Below, piece by piece: positions 23,164 to 31,269 of a stretch of DNA of 35,220 nt; the stretch's first letter is position 1; every line of letters starts with the position of its first letter. Made by a program: the position numbers and the translations under genes. The notes under the pieces are model-generated. The model was not told the origin of the DNA. It searched no databases and saw only the letters and a program-made list of their open reading frames with translations. The stretch is taken from positions 1-35,220 of the forward strand of contig NZ_BAFW01000229.1 of the NCBI RefSeq assembly GCF_000308535.1. Reading direction: 5' to 3'. The stretch is from Nocardia cerradoensis NBRC 101014 (GTDB lineage: Bacteria > Actinomycetota > Actinomycetes > Mycobacteriales > Mycobacteriaceae).

Positions 23164-24156
23164 TCATCGCAGCGCGGGAATGACCTCGCGCTCGAACAAC
23201 TCCACCCCGGACAGGTCGTAGGCCGACTCGGGGAAGTTGTGGATGGCGTACGACAAACCGAGATCGCGGACCCGGGACAGATTTTCGACGATCTGTTCCG
23301 GAGTGCCGACCGCCGGGGAATCGGCGTAGAGCTTGGTGACCCAGTCCTGCGCGGCGTCCGCCCCGAGCGCGGGAGTCAGCCGTGAGGTGAGTGCGGCCAG
23401 CCGTTCACGCACCTCCGCCTCGGTGGCGCCGATCACGGTGTTGAAGTTCGAACTGCGGGTGATCGCGTCGAAATCCGTTCCGACGGCGGCGCAATGGTCG
23501 CGCAGCAGCTCGGATTTGCGGGTGAAGGTTTCGGGATCGCCCGCGAAGTTGGTGTACTGCGCGTATTGCGCGGCGATGCGCAGCGTGACCTTCTCACCCC
23601 CGCCCGCGACCCAGATCGGAATGCCGCCGTCCTGGAGCGGCAACGGATACACCCGGGCGCCGTCGACCTGGTAGTACTTGCCGTCCAGGGTGGCGGTACC
23701 GGTGGTCCACGCCTGACGGAAGATCTGCACTCCCTCGTCGAGGCGGCCCAGACGCTCACCCGCGGAAGGGAATCCGTAGCCGTAGGCGCGCCACTCGTGC
23801 TCGTACCAGCCGCCGCCGATCCCCATCTCGACCCGTCCGCCCGAGACCAGGTCCACGGTCGCTGCGACCTTGGCGAGGTAGGCCGGATTCCGGTAGCTGA
23901 TCGCCGTGCACATCTGCCCGAGCCGGATGCGGGTCGTGGTGGCGGCGAAGGCCGACATGAGCGTCCACGCCTCGTGCGTCGCTTCCTCGGTGGGAACCGG
24001 CACGGTGTGGAAATGGTCGTAGACCCACAGCGATTCCCAGTCTTGTCCGGCGTCGGCCCGCTGTGCCAGATCCCGCATCACACCCCACTGCGCCCCCGGT
24101 TCGATGCCGACCAGGTCCAGCCGCCAGCCCTGGGGAATGAAGATGCCGAAACGCAC
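23164..24156 (-). CDS. Luciferase-like, probably F420-dependent oxidoreductase
   Basis: A 330-residue TIM-barrel flavin/F420 oxidoreductase of the LLM class. Typical pieces are FGIFIPQGW at the N terminus, ESLWVYDHFHTVPVP, RIRLGQMCTAISYRNPAYLA, VSGGRVEMGIGGGWYEHEW and PIWVAGGGEKVTLR. The G-G-G-W-Y/HEW motif is common in actinobacterial F420-dependent members. The substrate is unknown. The GTG start at 24156 is preferred over upstream frames because GAGGAGG lies 6 bases ahead and the family starts with (M/V)RFGIF. Two hairpins separate it from the small peptide gene upstream, so it probably has its own promoter. Confidence 0.87.
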   Translation of the reverse strand: MRFGIFIPQGWRLDLVGIEPGAQWGVMRDLAQRADAGQDWESLWVYDHFHTVPVPTEEATHEAWTLMSAFAATTTRIRLGQMCTAISYRNPAYLAKVAATVDLVSGGRVEMGIGGGWYEHEWRAYGYGFPSAGERLGRLDEGVQIFRQAWTTGTATLDGKYYQVDGARVYPLPLQDGGIPIWVAGGGEKVTLRIAAQYAQYTNFAGDPETFTRKSELLRDHCAAVGTDFDAITRSSNFNTVIGATEAEVRERLAALTSRLTPALGADAAQDWVTKLYADSPAVGTPEQIVENLSRVRDLGLSYAIHNFPESAYDLSGVELFEREVIPALR

Positions 24157-24220
24157 GCCGCGCCTCCTCGTCGAGAGAACAGATCCGGCGGTCACTTTTC
24201 CGACCGATGTGCCCGCGGGC

Positions 24221-24251
24221 AAGAGTTCGGCGCTCGGCGCGCCGAACTTTT
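24221..24251. terminator. Strong hairpin with T-run, probable bidirectional terminator
   Basis: A perfect 10-bp stem, AGTTCGGCGC (24224-24233) and GCGCCGAACT (24239-24248), with a 5-base loop, extends to 13 bp if A-T and G-U pairs at the base are counted. It is followed by TTTT on the plus strand. On the minus strand the tail is weaker (CTCTTG). It would end the minus-strand peptide transcript before the oxidoreductase gene and block read-through from the other side. Confidence 0.65.
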
Positions 24252-24269
24252 CCGCGGCCCGGATAGGCG

Positions 24270-24306
24270 CAGACCCGGCGAATCCGCGATCGGTTCACCG
24301 GGTCTG
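24270..24306 (-). terminator. Hairpin just downstream of the small peptide gene
   Basis: A 9-bp perfect stem, CAGACCCGG (24270-24278) and CCGGGTCTG (24298-24306), with a 19-base loop that can itself pair (GAA-CCG with CGG-TTC). It begins 9 bases after the peptide stop codon on the minus strand. No T-run follows, as is common in actinobacteria. Confidence 0.5.
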
Positions 24307-24315
24307 GGGACTTCG

Positions 24316-24402
24316 TCAGAGCAAAACGTCGATCAAATTGAGAAGGATCGATCCCAGACCCGAGGCCAGAGCTCCGACAACCGCGATGATTCCGTTGATC
24401 AC
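24316..24402 (-). CDS. 28-residue hydrophobic amphipathic peptide
   Basis: A short minus-strand frame (GTG 24402, stop TGA) encodes 28 residues beginning VINGIIAVVGALASGLGS and ending NLIDVLL. It is preceded by AAAGGAA with about 4 bases of spacing, by a promoter-like pair at 24440-24468, and followed by two hairpins, so it looks like a complete gene. On a helical wheel, Asn3, Gly4, Ala7, Gly10, Ala11, Ser14, Gly17, Ser18, Asn22 and Asp25 line one face and Ile/Leu/Val the other. It has one acidic and no basic residues. Such peptides recall the short pore-forming or cell-wall peptides of corynebacteria, or membrane-active toxins, but I see no sequence match. A regulatory small RNA with an incidental frame is the alternative. 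Confidence 0.5.
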   Translation of the reverse strand: MINGIIAVVGALASGLGSILLNLIDVLL

Positions 24403-24439
24403 AGCGTTCCTTTCTCCCAGCGTTCCGTTGGCAAACCAC

Positions 24440-24468
24440 GTTGTATTCGATGTCGACGCACATGTCGG
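24440..24468 (-). promoter_or_regulatory. Promoter candidate for the small peptide gene
   Basis: On the minus strand CCGACA (24468-24463, four of six bases of TTGACA) is separated by exactly 17 bp from TACAAC (24445-24440, four of six bases of TATAAT). Transcription would start near 24433, leaving a leader of about 30 bases with the ribosome site. Confidence 0.4.
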
Positions 24469-24500
24469 ATTGGTCCGACCTGTGCCGGCGCCGAAGATCG

Positions 24501-25286
24501 TCACGTTCGATCGCCGGCGCGCGCCACCCGCGTGAGCCACTCGGCCAGCAGGGCGCGCAGCAGTTCCGGTTGCTCGTGCGGCAGAGCGTGTCCGGCCTCG
24601 TCGACCACGGTGAGCGAGGCGTGCGGACACCGCTCGAACAGATCGGTGGCCGCCGCGTAACCGACCGTCGAATCCAGGCGCCCGGCCACGATCGTGGTCG
24701 GCCCCGGATACGGCGGTGTGCCGTCCGGGCTCAGCTGCCACCGCTCACCGATGCGCCGCGCCGCGGCCCGATCGACCAGCTCGGCAGCGGGGGCGACGAA
24801 ACGCTCGTAGCGGTCGAGCATGGCCGGGGTCTGGACGACGAAGTAGCCGCGGAAATCGTCGTCGCCCAGATCGCCCGGCCCGGCCACGACGCGATGCGCG
24901 GGAATGTCGCGCAGTCCCGGCAACAGCGGGCAGATCAACGCCAGCCCGGCCACCCGGGTGGCGCGCCGCGCGGCCATCGCCTGGGCGTAGTACCCGCCCG
25001 CCGAGTGGCCGACGAGCAGGAAATCACCGCCGGTGACCGCCTCTGCGAAGCGCAGCAACGCGTCGAGTACATCGTCGGCGCTGCGCAGTGTGGCGGGTGC
25101 GGCGGTGTATCCCGCACCGGGCAGGTCGGGGTAGATCCGCCGCAGCCCGGTGGCATCGCCGAGAACCGGTTCGAAGCACGCCTCGGCCTCGCGGTGATCG
25201 ACACCGGCGCCGTGCAGCACCACCACCGGGCGGCCCGTGCCGTGCTCCACGTAGTGAAATACGACCTCGCCCGCGCGCAGCTCCAT
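24501..25286 (-). CDS. Alpha/beta hydrolase
   Basis: A 261-residue serine hydrolase. The nucleophile is Ser95 in LLVGHSAGGYYAQ, with the acid in AGRLDSTVGY and the His in DEAGHALPHEQPELL. The oxyanion segment is VVVLHGAGVDHREAE. The length and absence of a signal peptide indicate a cytoplasmic esterase- or lactonase-like enzyme; the substrate is unknown. ATG 25286 is chosen because the N-terminal strand MELRAGEVVFHYVEHGTGRP starts there. It is divergent from the sigma-factor gene across 62 bp. Confidence 0.87.
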   Translation of the reverse strand: MELRAGEVVFHYVEHGTGRPVVVLHGAGVDHREAEACFEPVLGDATGLRRIYPDLPGAGYTAAPATLRSADDVLDALLRFAEAVTGGDFLLVGHSAGGYYAQAMAARRATRVAGLALICPLLPGLRDIPAHRVVAGPGDLGDDDFRGYFVVQTPAMLDRYERFVAPAAELVDRAAARRIGERWQLSPDGTPPYPGPTTIVAGRLDSTVGYAAATDLFERCPHASLTVVDEAGHALPHEQPELLRALLAEWLTRVARAGDRT

Positions 25287-25348
25287 GCCCCGCAAGCTAC
25301 CCGGCCGTCCCGCTGTCGTTGGTGACACGGAGGTGCGAGCATGGGACG

Positions 25349-26386
25349 GTGAGTGTGTCCGCGAGTGAACCGCTGCCGGAGTCCGGGAGGCCGGAGTCCG
25401 GCGTCGCGGGATCCGGCGTTTCAGGGCCGGGGGCACTCGAAGCGCTGCGGATTCCGCTGACCGGCTACTGCTACCGGATGCTCGGTTCGTCGGCCGATGC
25501 CGACGACGCGGCGCAGGAGACGCTGATCCGCGCCTACACCCGATTCGACCGCTTCGACCCCGAGCGCGGCCGGCTCTCGACGTGGGTGCACGCCATCGCC
25601 ACCAATATCTGCCTGGACATGCTGCGCTCGGCACGCCGCCGGATGCTGGTGTGGGAGGGCCCGGTCTCCACCGGTTTCGACCCGGACGCGGTGGTGCCCG
25701 CCGACCGGTGGCTCGATCCGGTCGCGGACGCGCGGGTCCTCGACCCGGCCGAGCGCGTCGTCCGCCGCGAGTCGGTGCGATTGGCCTTCGTCGCGGCACT
25801 GCAGCATCTGCCGCCACGCCAGCGGGCGGTGCTGGTCCTGCGCGAGGTGCTGGCGTTCAGTGCCGCCGAAACCGCGACCATGCTGGAGGTCAGCCCGGCC
25901 GCGGTCAACAGCGCGCTGCAACGCGCCCGTACCACCCTGGCGGCGGTCCGGCCCGCCGCCACCGATCCGCTCGATCCCGACGACCCGGACGACCGGGACC
26001 TGGTCCGGCGCTACGTCACGGCGTTCGAGAACCATGACGTCGACGGCCTCGCCGCGCTGCTGTGCGAGGACGCCGAATCCGGTATGCCGCCGTTCGCCTG
26101 GCGACTGAGCGGGCGCGAGCTCATCGTCTCGGTCTTCGCGGCGGGCGACGCGTGCGCCCACGATCGGCTGGTACCGGTGCGGATGAACGGTTCGGTCGGA
26201 TTCGGTCAGTACCGCCCCGACACCGACGGTGTGCTGCGCCCCTTCGCACTGCTCGCTGTTCAGGCACGGTCGGGGCTGATCGCGCGGCAGGTGACCTACC
26301 TGGGCAGTGGTGACCGGTTCGCCGAATTCGGGCTTCCGCCGATTTTCCGGGCGCGCACCGATGAATTCTCGCCGTCGGGTTCGTAG
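25349..26386 (+). CDS. ECF sigma factor with C-terminal SnoaL-like domain (SigG type)
   Basis: A 345-residue group IV sigma factor. Region 2 lies near residues 40-100 (YCYRMLGSSADADDAAQETL, RLSTWVHAIATNICLDMLRS). Region 4 lies near 150-205 (LQHLPPRQRAVLVLREVLAF, AAETATMLEVSPAAVNSALQ). The last 130 residues (DLVRRYVTAFENHDVDGLAA onward) form an NTF2/SnoaL-like domain that in this family replaces an anti-sigma factor. It resembles mycobacterial SigG. No anti-sigma gene is adjacent, consistent with self-control by the extra domain. GTG 25349 is used, with GGAGG rather far upstream (15 bases), so the start is uncertain by a few codons. Confidence 0.86.
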   Translation: MSVSASEPLPESGRPESGVAGSGVSGPGALEALRIPLTGYCYRMLGSSADADDAAQETLIRAYTRFDRFDPERGRLSTWVHAIATNICLDMLRSARRRMLVWEGPVSTGFDPDAVVPADRWLDPVADARVLDPAERVVRRESVRLAFVAALQHLPPRQRAVLVLREVLAFSAAETATMLEVSPAAVNSALQRARTTLAAVRPAATDPLDPDDPDDRDLVRRYVTAFENHDVDGLAALLCEDAESGMPPFAWRLSGRELIVSVFAAGDACAHDRLVPVRMNGSVGFGQYRPDTDGVLRPFALLAVQARSGLIARQVTYLGSGDRFAEFGLPPIFRARTDEFSPSGS

Positions 26387-26424
26387 CAGAGGTGACCACT
26401 CCCTACGACCGAAACGACGGAGTC

Positions 26425-27027
26425 ATGACCTCGACCGACACCGACACCACCGTCCTGCGCGAACACACCGTGGCCGAACGCCGGCGCCTCGCGGACCTGC
26501 TCGCCGGCCTGACGCCGGAGCAGTGGGCCGCGCCCTCGCTGTGCGAGGGCTGGCGAGTCCGTGAGGTGCTCGCCCATATGACGATGCCCTACCGCACCTC
26601 CACGTGGTCGTTCGTGCGCGGGCTGGCCGGTGCGCGCTTCTCGTTCCACCGCTACGCCGACCGGGCCGCGCGCGCCGACACCGCGCGGATGAGCGATGCG
26701 GAACTGCTCGCGTCGCTGCGCGACAACGTCGAACACCCGTGGCGTCCGCCGGGCGGCGGTGTGGTGGGCGCGCTGAGCCACGACGTGATCCACGGCCTGG
26801 ACATCACCGAACCCCTGGGCCTGCCGCCCGCCCCGCCGGAACGGATCGCCCTCGTGCTCGACCGGGCGAGCCCGAAGTCGCTGCGCTACTTCGGCGTCGA
26901 CCTGACCGGCCGTCAACTGCGGGCGACCGACGCACCGGTCACGCTGGGGTCGGGGACGCCGACCACGATGTGCGCCAAGGACATTCTGCTCACCGTCACC
27001 GGCCGCCGCCCGCTGCCGGTCGACTGA
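26425..27027 (+). CDS. Maleylpyruvate-isomerase-like (DinB/MDMPI) protein
   Basis: A 200-residue protein of the mycothiol-S-transferase/DinB-like family (TIGR03083-type). The first metal His is in RVREVLAHMTMPYR and the second site is HDVIHGLDITEPLG, so a mononuclear metal site is likely. It differs from the catabolic isomerase at 2349-2975 and has no second domain, so maleylpyruvate is not the likely substrate. These proteins are proposed to use mycothiol in detoxification. ATG 26425 follows ACGGAG; a GTG at 26392 would add 11 residues. It begins 38 bp after the sigma-factor gene and may be its co-transcribed target. Confidence 0.82.
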   Translation: MTSTDTDTTVLREHTVAERRRLADLLAGLTPEQWAAPSLCEGWRVREVLAHMTMPYRTSTWSFVRGLAGARFSFHRYADRAARADTARMSDAELLASLRDNVEHPWRPPGGGVVGALSHDVIHGLDITEPLGLPPAPPERIALVLDRASPKSLRYFGVDLTGRQLRATDAPVTLGSGTPTTMCAKDILLTVTGRRPLPVD

Positions 27028-27034
27028 CAGCGCG

Positions 27035-27056
27035 GGCCGGGGCCACGAGGCCGGCC
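27035..27056. terminator. GC-rich hairpin between convergent genes
   Basis: GGCCGGGGCC (27035-27044), loop ACGA, GGCCGGCC (27049-27056) form an 8-bp stem with a two-base bulge. It fills the 33-bp gap between two convergent genes and could terminate both. There is no T-run. Confidence 0.4.
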
Positions 27057-27060
27057 GTGC

Positions 27061-27951
27061 TCACAGGCCGCCGAGGCGTGCGAGCACGGCGAAGGCCGCG
27101 TCGTCGGCCGACCACAGCGCGTTGATCTCCGCGCGCGTGGCCTCGGCGGTGGTGGGGTTCTGCAGCGCCAGCCCGTTGGTCCAGACCACCACGTTGTAGC
27201 CGAGGTCGGCGACCTGGAGTAACGGCCCGGTGGCCACGCCCTGGCCGAACAGCCGATCGAGTCCCTCGCCGACGAAGTAGAAGCGCCACAGCGGCCCGAG
27301 GTCGGCGTTGTACACCTGCTTCGTGCGATCGACGATCAGATCGCCGCTGCGGGCGATGGCGTCGACGATGTGGAAGAAGTCCGGCGCGTTCTCGGGTTTA
27401 CTGCCCACCGCCGCCACCGCATAGGCGAGGTCGACCGTCAGGTGCGCGTTGTACCCGGCCATCGCGACCCGCGCGGGCGACTGGTCGCACTGCCCGGCCA
27501 GCTGGAAATACCAGGCCCAGTGCGGCTCCGGCGTGCCGTCGGTGAACTCGGCATGCAGGTTCACCAGAAACCGGCGCAGCAGTTCGTAACTGATCGCGTG
27601 GGCGTATTCCGGATCGACGAACGCAGTGGGGTCGTGTTGCAGCGGCAGCACCGGGTCCTGCTCCACGGCGTCGAGCCCCACATCGAACAGGCCTCGCCAA
27701 TCATGATGGGAGGTAAGGATTTCGGTGATCCGATGATTGCGCGCGACCGCCTCGTCGAATCGGTCGAGGGTGGACCCGGCGCCGATGGTCGTGGTGTCCG
27801 ACAAGTCGGCGACGGTCCGGATCTCCGCGGGCGACAGCGGTGTGCCGCATCGAGTGGCGGCCACGGCGCCGGCCTGCGGCGCGGCAGCGATCAGAGTCGG
27901 AAAAGCAGTCGAAAAAGCAAGAGCCACAACGATCGACGCGACACGGAGCAT
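27061..27951 (-). CDS. Secreted DUF5995-like protein
   Basis: A 296-residue exported protein. The N terminus is a Sec signal peptide (basic start, VASIVVALAFSTAFPTLIA core, Ala-x-Ala cleavage site near residue 31). The mature part has HHDWRGLFDVGLDAV, WAWYFQLAGQCDQSPARVAM, AGYNAHLTVDLAYAV and YNVVVWTNGLALQNP. The A-G-x-N-A-H-x-x-x-D-L segment is the hallmark I associate with DUF5995 proteins, whose function is unknown. ATG 27951 is preceded by AGGATGG. It follows the MmpL-type gene on the same strand, 56 bp downstream, and may share its message. Confidence 0.75.
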   Translation of the reverse strand: MLRVASIVVALAFSTAFPTLIAAAPQAGAVAATRCGTPLSPAEIRTVADLSDTTTIGAGSTLDRFDEAVARNHRITEILTSHHDWRGLFDVGLDAVEQDPVLPLQHDPTAFVDPEYAHAISYELLRRFLVNLHAEFTDGTPEPHWAWYFQLAGQCDQSPARVAMAGYNAHLTVDLAYAVAAVGSKPENAPDFFHIVDAIARSGDLIVDRTKQVYNADLGPLWRFYFVGEGLDRLFGQGVATGPLLQVADLGYNVVVWTNGLALQNPTTAEATRAEINALWSADDAAFAVLARLGGL

Positions 27952-28007
27952 ACGGTGACCATCCTGTCCGGTGACGTACGGCGGTGTTGCCGATACGGTA
28001 CTGCTTT

Positions 28008-30233
28008 TCACTCCGAGGCCGTGCGCGCGGTCTCGGCGCCGGCCGCCGCCGCATGGTCGCCGCGGACACGATCCTCCAGCCGGGCGCCCTCGATGTCGAG
28101 GTCCGGGACGAGACGCCCGAACCAGCGTGGGTGGTACCACATCCGGTTGCCGACCAGCGCCATCACGGCCGGCACCAGCGTCAGCCGCACCACGAAGGCA
28201 TCGAGGAGCACGCCGACCGCCAGGGTGAACGCGAGCGGTTTGACGATGGGGTTGTCGACGGAGACGAAGGCGACGAACACCCCGAACATGATGAGCGCGG
28301 CGGCCGTCACCACCCGGGCGGAATGTGCCACTCCGTTCTGCACCGCCGCGATGGCGTCGGCGGTGTGACTGTGTTCCTCCTTGATCCGCGACACCACGAA
28401 GATCTGGTAGTCACTGGAGAGGCCGAAGATGATGGCCAGGATGATGATCGGCAGAAAGCTCAGCGTCTGCCCCGCGGTGACATCGAAAAGTTCCGCGCCC
28501 CAGCCCCATTGGAAGACGGCCACCTGCGCCCCCAGCGCGGAGAAGACGGACAGGACGAACCCGGCGATCGAGGACAGCGGAACGAGCACCGTCCGAAACG
28601 CGATGGTCAGCAGGACCAATGCCAGCCCGACGACGACACCGAGGAAGACCGGCAGCGCGCCCGCCAAGCGGTCGGAGGTATCGATATTCGCCGCGGTCGT
28701 CCCGCCGACCAGGTAACTCACGCCGAGATCTCCGGTCAGGCGCGGGCGGTCGTCGCGCAGACGGGTGACCAGGTCGGCGGTGGCGTCGTCGGTGGGGCCG
28801 GTCTTCGGAATCACCTGGACCAGCACCAGATTGTCGCCGGTGCCCGCGGGCTGCACGAGCGCCACGTTCGGTTCCTGCTGCAATCGAGCGATCAGCGTCT
28901 GCACGGCGTCGGGGGCGCCCGCGTGCGTGGTGTCGGTGGGCAACAGCAGCGGGCCGTTGAATCCGGGCCCGAACGAATTGTCCACGAGCACAAAGGCTTT
29001 GTGCGCTGTGCTCGTGTCCGGCTGGGAGGCGCCGCTGGGCAGGCCGAGATCGAGCCGGGTCACCGGCAGCGCCAGGATCACCAGTACCGCGATACCGAGA
29101 ATCAGCAGCGGTATCCGGAAGCGGGTGACGGTGCGCCCCCAGGCGTGCCCGACGGTGCGTTCGGGTTCGTTCGCGGCGATGCGCGCGACCTTTTCCGGGC
29201 GTCCGGGATGCAGCGGCGGTGAGATGAACTTCGCCACCGTCTCGCCCGCGATGCGCAGCAGCGCCGGTAACAGCGTCAAGGCGACCAGCATCGCGACGAG
29301 CACCGCGCCCGCCGCGGTCAGGCCCATCACCGTCAGGAAGGGGATGTCGGCGACCGACAGGCCGCACAGGGCGATGATCACCGTCACCGCGGCGAAGACC
29401 ACCGAACTGCCCGCCGTGCCCACGGCCAGCGGAATCGACTCCACCACCGTCGTTCCGCGCAGGATGTTGTTGCGGTGCCGCGAGAGGACGAACAGCGCGT
29501 AGTCGATTCCGCAGGACAGTCCCAGCATCAAAGCCAGCGACATCGCCGCCGAGGGCACATCGACGAATGCCGCCACCCCCAGCACACCGGTCACGCCGAT
29601 CCCCACCCCGATCAACGCGGTGAGCACCGGGAGTCCGGCGGCCACCACCGCACCGAAGGTGATCAGCAGAATGACGAATGCGGCGGCGATACCGACTATT
29701 TCGGGGCCCTCGGGGATCTCGGCGGTGAATCCCGGGTAGACGGCTCCGGAGAATTCGACCTGCATTCCGGTTGCCCGCGCAGGCGTCGCGACCCGGGTGA
29801 CCTCGTCGAGTGTGCTCTCGGCGACCTCACCCGCCGAGACCGAGAACTGCACACTTCCCAGTGCCACCCGCTGATCGGGTGAGATCGCATGCGCGTCGAA
29901 GGGATCCACCACCGTCGCGACCTGAGGCAGGCCCCGGAAGCCGGCCATCGCCTGCTCGATCTCGGCATGGGGTTGCGCGTCGGTGACCTTCGTACCGCCG
30001 GGCGCCGCGAACACCACCTGCATCTGAGCACCGCTGTAGGCGGGCATCCGCTGCTGCAGCAACGACACCGCATCCTGTGACTCCGTCCCGGGGACGGTGA
30101 AATTGTCGGTGGTGCGGCCACCCGATCCGACCCCGAATCCGATCGCGCCGCCGAGCAGGACGATCCAGACGACCAGCACCCACCAGCGATGCCGGGTTAC
30201 CAGACCACCGAGCACGAAGAGGTACCTCGACAT
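28008..30233 (-). CDS. MmpL/RND-type membrane transporter
   Basis: A 741-residue MMPL-family transporter, shorter than MmpL3-type proteins because the long C-terminal tail is absent. It has the usual two halves. Helix 1 (about 17-38) is followed by a periplasmic loop beginning VPGTESQDAVSLLQQRMPAY, then helices 2-6 with LGLSCGIDYALFVLSRHRNN (about 245-265). A second periplasmic loop precedes helices 8-12 with IFGLSSDYQIFVVSRIKEEH (about 610-630). The Asp-Tyr pairs in those helices are the proton-relay motif. Such pumps export lipids or peptidolipids, and the adjacent NRPS and methyltransferase genes make a peptide product a plausible cargo. ATG 30233 has GAGGAA 4-5 bases upstream. Confidence 0.88.
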   Translation of the reverse strand: MSRYLFVLGGLVTRHRWWVLVVWIVLLGGAIGFGVGSGGRTTDNFTVPGTESQDAVSLLQQRMPAYSGAQMQVVFAAPGGTKVTDAQPHAEIEQAMAGFRGLPQVATVVDPFDAHAISPDQRVALGSVQFSVSAGEVAESTLDEVTRVATPARATGMQVEFSGAVYPGFTAEIPEGPEIVGIAAAFVILLITFGAVVAAGLPVLTALIGVGIGVTGVLGVAAFVDVPSAAMSLALMLGLSCGIDYALFVLSRHRNNILRGTTVVESIPLAVGTAGSSVVFAAVTVIIALCGLSVADIPFLTVMGLTAAGAVLVAMLVALTLLPALLRIAGETVAKFISPPLHPGRPEKVARIAANEPERTVGHAWGRTVTRFRIPLLILGIAVLVILALPVTRLDLGLPSGASQPDTSTAHKAFVLVDNSFGPGFNGPLLLPTDTTHAGAPDAVQTLIARLQQEPNVALVQPAGTGDNLVLVQVIPKTGPTDDATADLVTRLRDDRPRLTGDLGVSYLVGGTTAANIDTSDRLAGALPVFLGVVVGLALVLLTIAFRTVLVPLSSIAGFVLSVFSALGAQVAVFQWGWGAELFDVTAGQTLSFLPIIILAIIFGLSSDYQIFVVSRIKEEHSHTADAIAAVQNGVAHSARVVTAAALIMFGVFVAFVSVDNPIVKPLAFTLAVGVLLDAFVVRLTLVPAVMALVGNRMWYHPRWFGRLVPDLDIEGARLEDRVRGDHAAAAGAETARTASE

Positions 30234-30246
30234 CGAATTCCTCGAT

Positions 30247-30262
30247 TCGATCGGCCTATCGA
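30247..30262. promoter_or_regulatory. Operator candidate before the MmpL-type gene
   Basis: TCGAT-N6-ATCGA (30247-30251 and 30258-30262) lies 14 bases upstream of the transporter ATG on the minus strand. Transporters of this class are often repressed by TetR proteins bound to such dyads. The arms are short, so this is tentative. Confidence 0.3.
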
Positions 30263-30330
30263 CACATCGAACCATCATCGAGCATCGCGCACGCGGCCGT
30301 CGAGGGCGGCACGCTGAGCGGTCCCGCTAA

Positions 30331-30474
30331 CCTTCGGCAGACGCACCGGGGCACACGTGCGCGCATGCCCTGCGGGCCGAACAGGATGAGGAGTTCGACC
30401 ACGCCGCCGTCGGCGCGGTGCAGTCGGGCACCAATCTGCTCGGTCTGCTCGTCCGCCTCGCGACCGGGCGCTGA
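30331..30474 (+). pseudogene. C-terminal remnant of an unidentified gene, possibly tetR-like
   Basis: On the plus strand, between the MmpL-type and FkbM genes, an open stretch after a stop at 30328-30330 reads HALRAEQDEEFDHAAVGAVQ, then SGTNLLGLLVRLATGR and a stop at 30472-30474. It has good third-position GC but no in-frame ATG, GTG or TTG. The acidic helix followed by a hydrophobic helix looks like the end of a TetR-family ligand domain, which would suit a lost regulator of the transporter. The identification is weak. It and the dyad at 30247-30262 are the only features in the 244-bp gap. Confidence 0.35.
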
Positions 30475-30477
30475 GAT

Positions 30478-31269
30478 TCACCGATCGATGCGCGGCCGGA
30501 CGGCGAAGACCTCGTGCATTTCGGTGCCGGCCAGCCGCGGGTCCTGGCGGGTCTGCGCCGACATGCCCTGCCGCGTGAACAGGTCACAGACCTCGCGCAG
30601 ACGGCCGTCGCGATCGTGGACCTCGGCGACGACGACGTGGATGCGCCGCCAGTCCGCGGCCGTGATGCCGAGCAGCACATCCCATTCCGCGCGTTCGACA
30701 TCGACTTTGAGCAAGCCGATCTCGCATCCTCGGCAGTGCTGGTCCAGGATCGCCGACACGGTGGTGACTCCGACCTCGAGTTGCACGCCGTCGTGCAGCC
30801 CCTGCGTGATGACCGCGATGGCGCTGTCGTCCAGCCCGTTGTTGCGCAGATAGGTGGCGGTCGCTTCGTCGTCGGCCGCGCGATCGGCGAAGAAGCCGGA
30901 ATTCGCGGTCGCGCGCGGGTACCAGGTGAACGGCCGGGTCCCCGGCGTGGCGCCGACCGCGGTCCGCAGCGATATCCCGCCCGGAACATGCGCCGCGATA
31001 TTGCGGTCCAGGCATCGGAAGGTCATCGGCACCGGTTCGACCGCGATGACGCGGGTGCCGGGGCAGGTGTCGGCGAACATCATCGCGCTCAGGCCGATGT
31101 TGGCGCCGATGTCGAGCACGACCTGGCCGGGACTGAGGAATTCGGCCGCGCGCCGGTAGAACCCGTCGGCCGCGGTCGTCTCCCCCCACAGCATTCTGGC
31201 TTCGGCAGGGCTGGTGCAGGTCACCGTTCTGCCGTCATCGAGTCGTACGTGTTGCAGAGTGGTCAGCAT
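30478..31269 (-). CDS. FkbM-family SAM-dependent methyltransferase
   Basis: A 263-residue class I methyltransferase. SAM-binding motif I is VVLDIGANIGLSAMMFADTC (about 50-70), followed by VIAVEPVPMTFRCLDRNI with the acidic ribose-binding residue. KVDVERAEWDVLLGI near residue 200 is the characteristic FkbM K-x-D-x-E-G-like motif. FkbM enzymes usually O-methylate sugars or natural products. The ATG at 31269 overlaps the stop codon of the NRPS gene by 7 bases, so it is translated from the NRPS message and is probably a tailoring enzyme for that peptide. The alternative, sugar methylation, is less likely in this context. Confidence 0.87.
   Translation of the reverse strand: MLTTLQHVRLDDGRTVTCTSPAEARMLWGETTAADGFYRRAAEFLSPGQVVLDIGANIGLSAMMFADTCPGTRVIAVEPVPMTFRCLDRNIAAHVPGGISLRTAVGATPGTRPFTWYPRATANSGFFADRAADDEATATYLRNNGLDDSAIAVITQGLHDGVQLEVGVTTVSAILDQHCRGCEIGLLKVDVERAEWDVLLGITAADWRRIHVVVAEVHDRDGRLREVCDLFTRQGMSAQTRQDPRLAGTEMHEVFAVRPRIDR

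Noticed and set aside
30327..30989. Arg/Ser-rich minus-strand frame overlapping the FkbM gene
   Set aside because: It is a frame-shifted shadow of the methyltransferase with no motif of its own.
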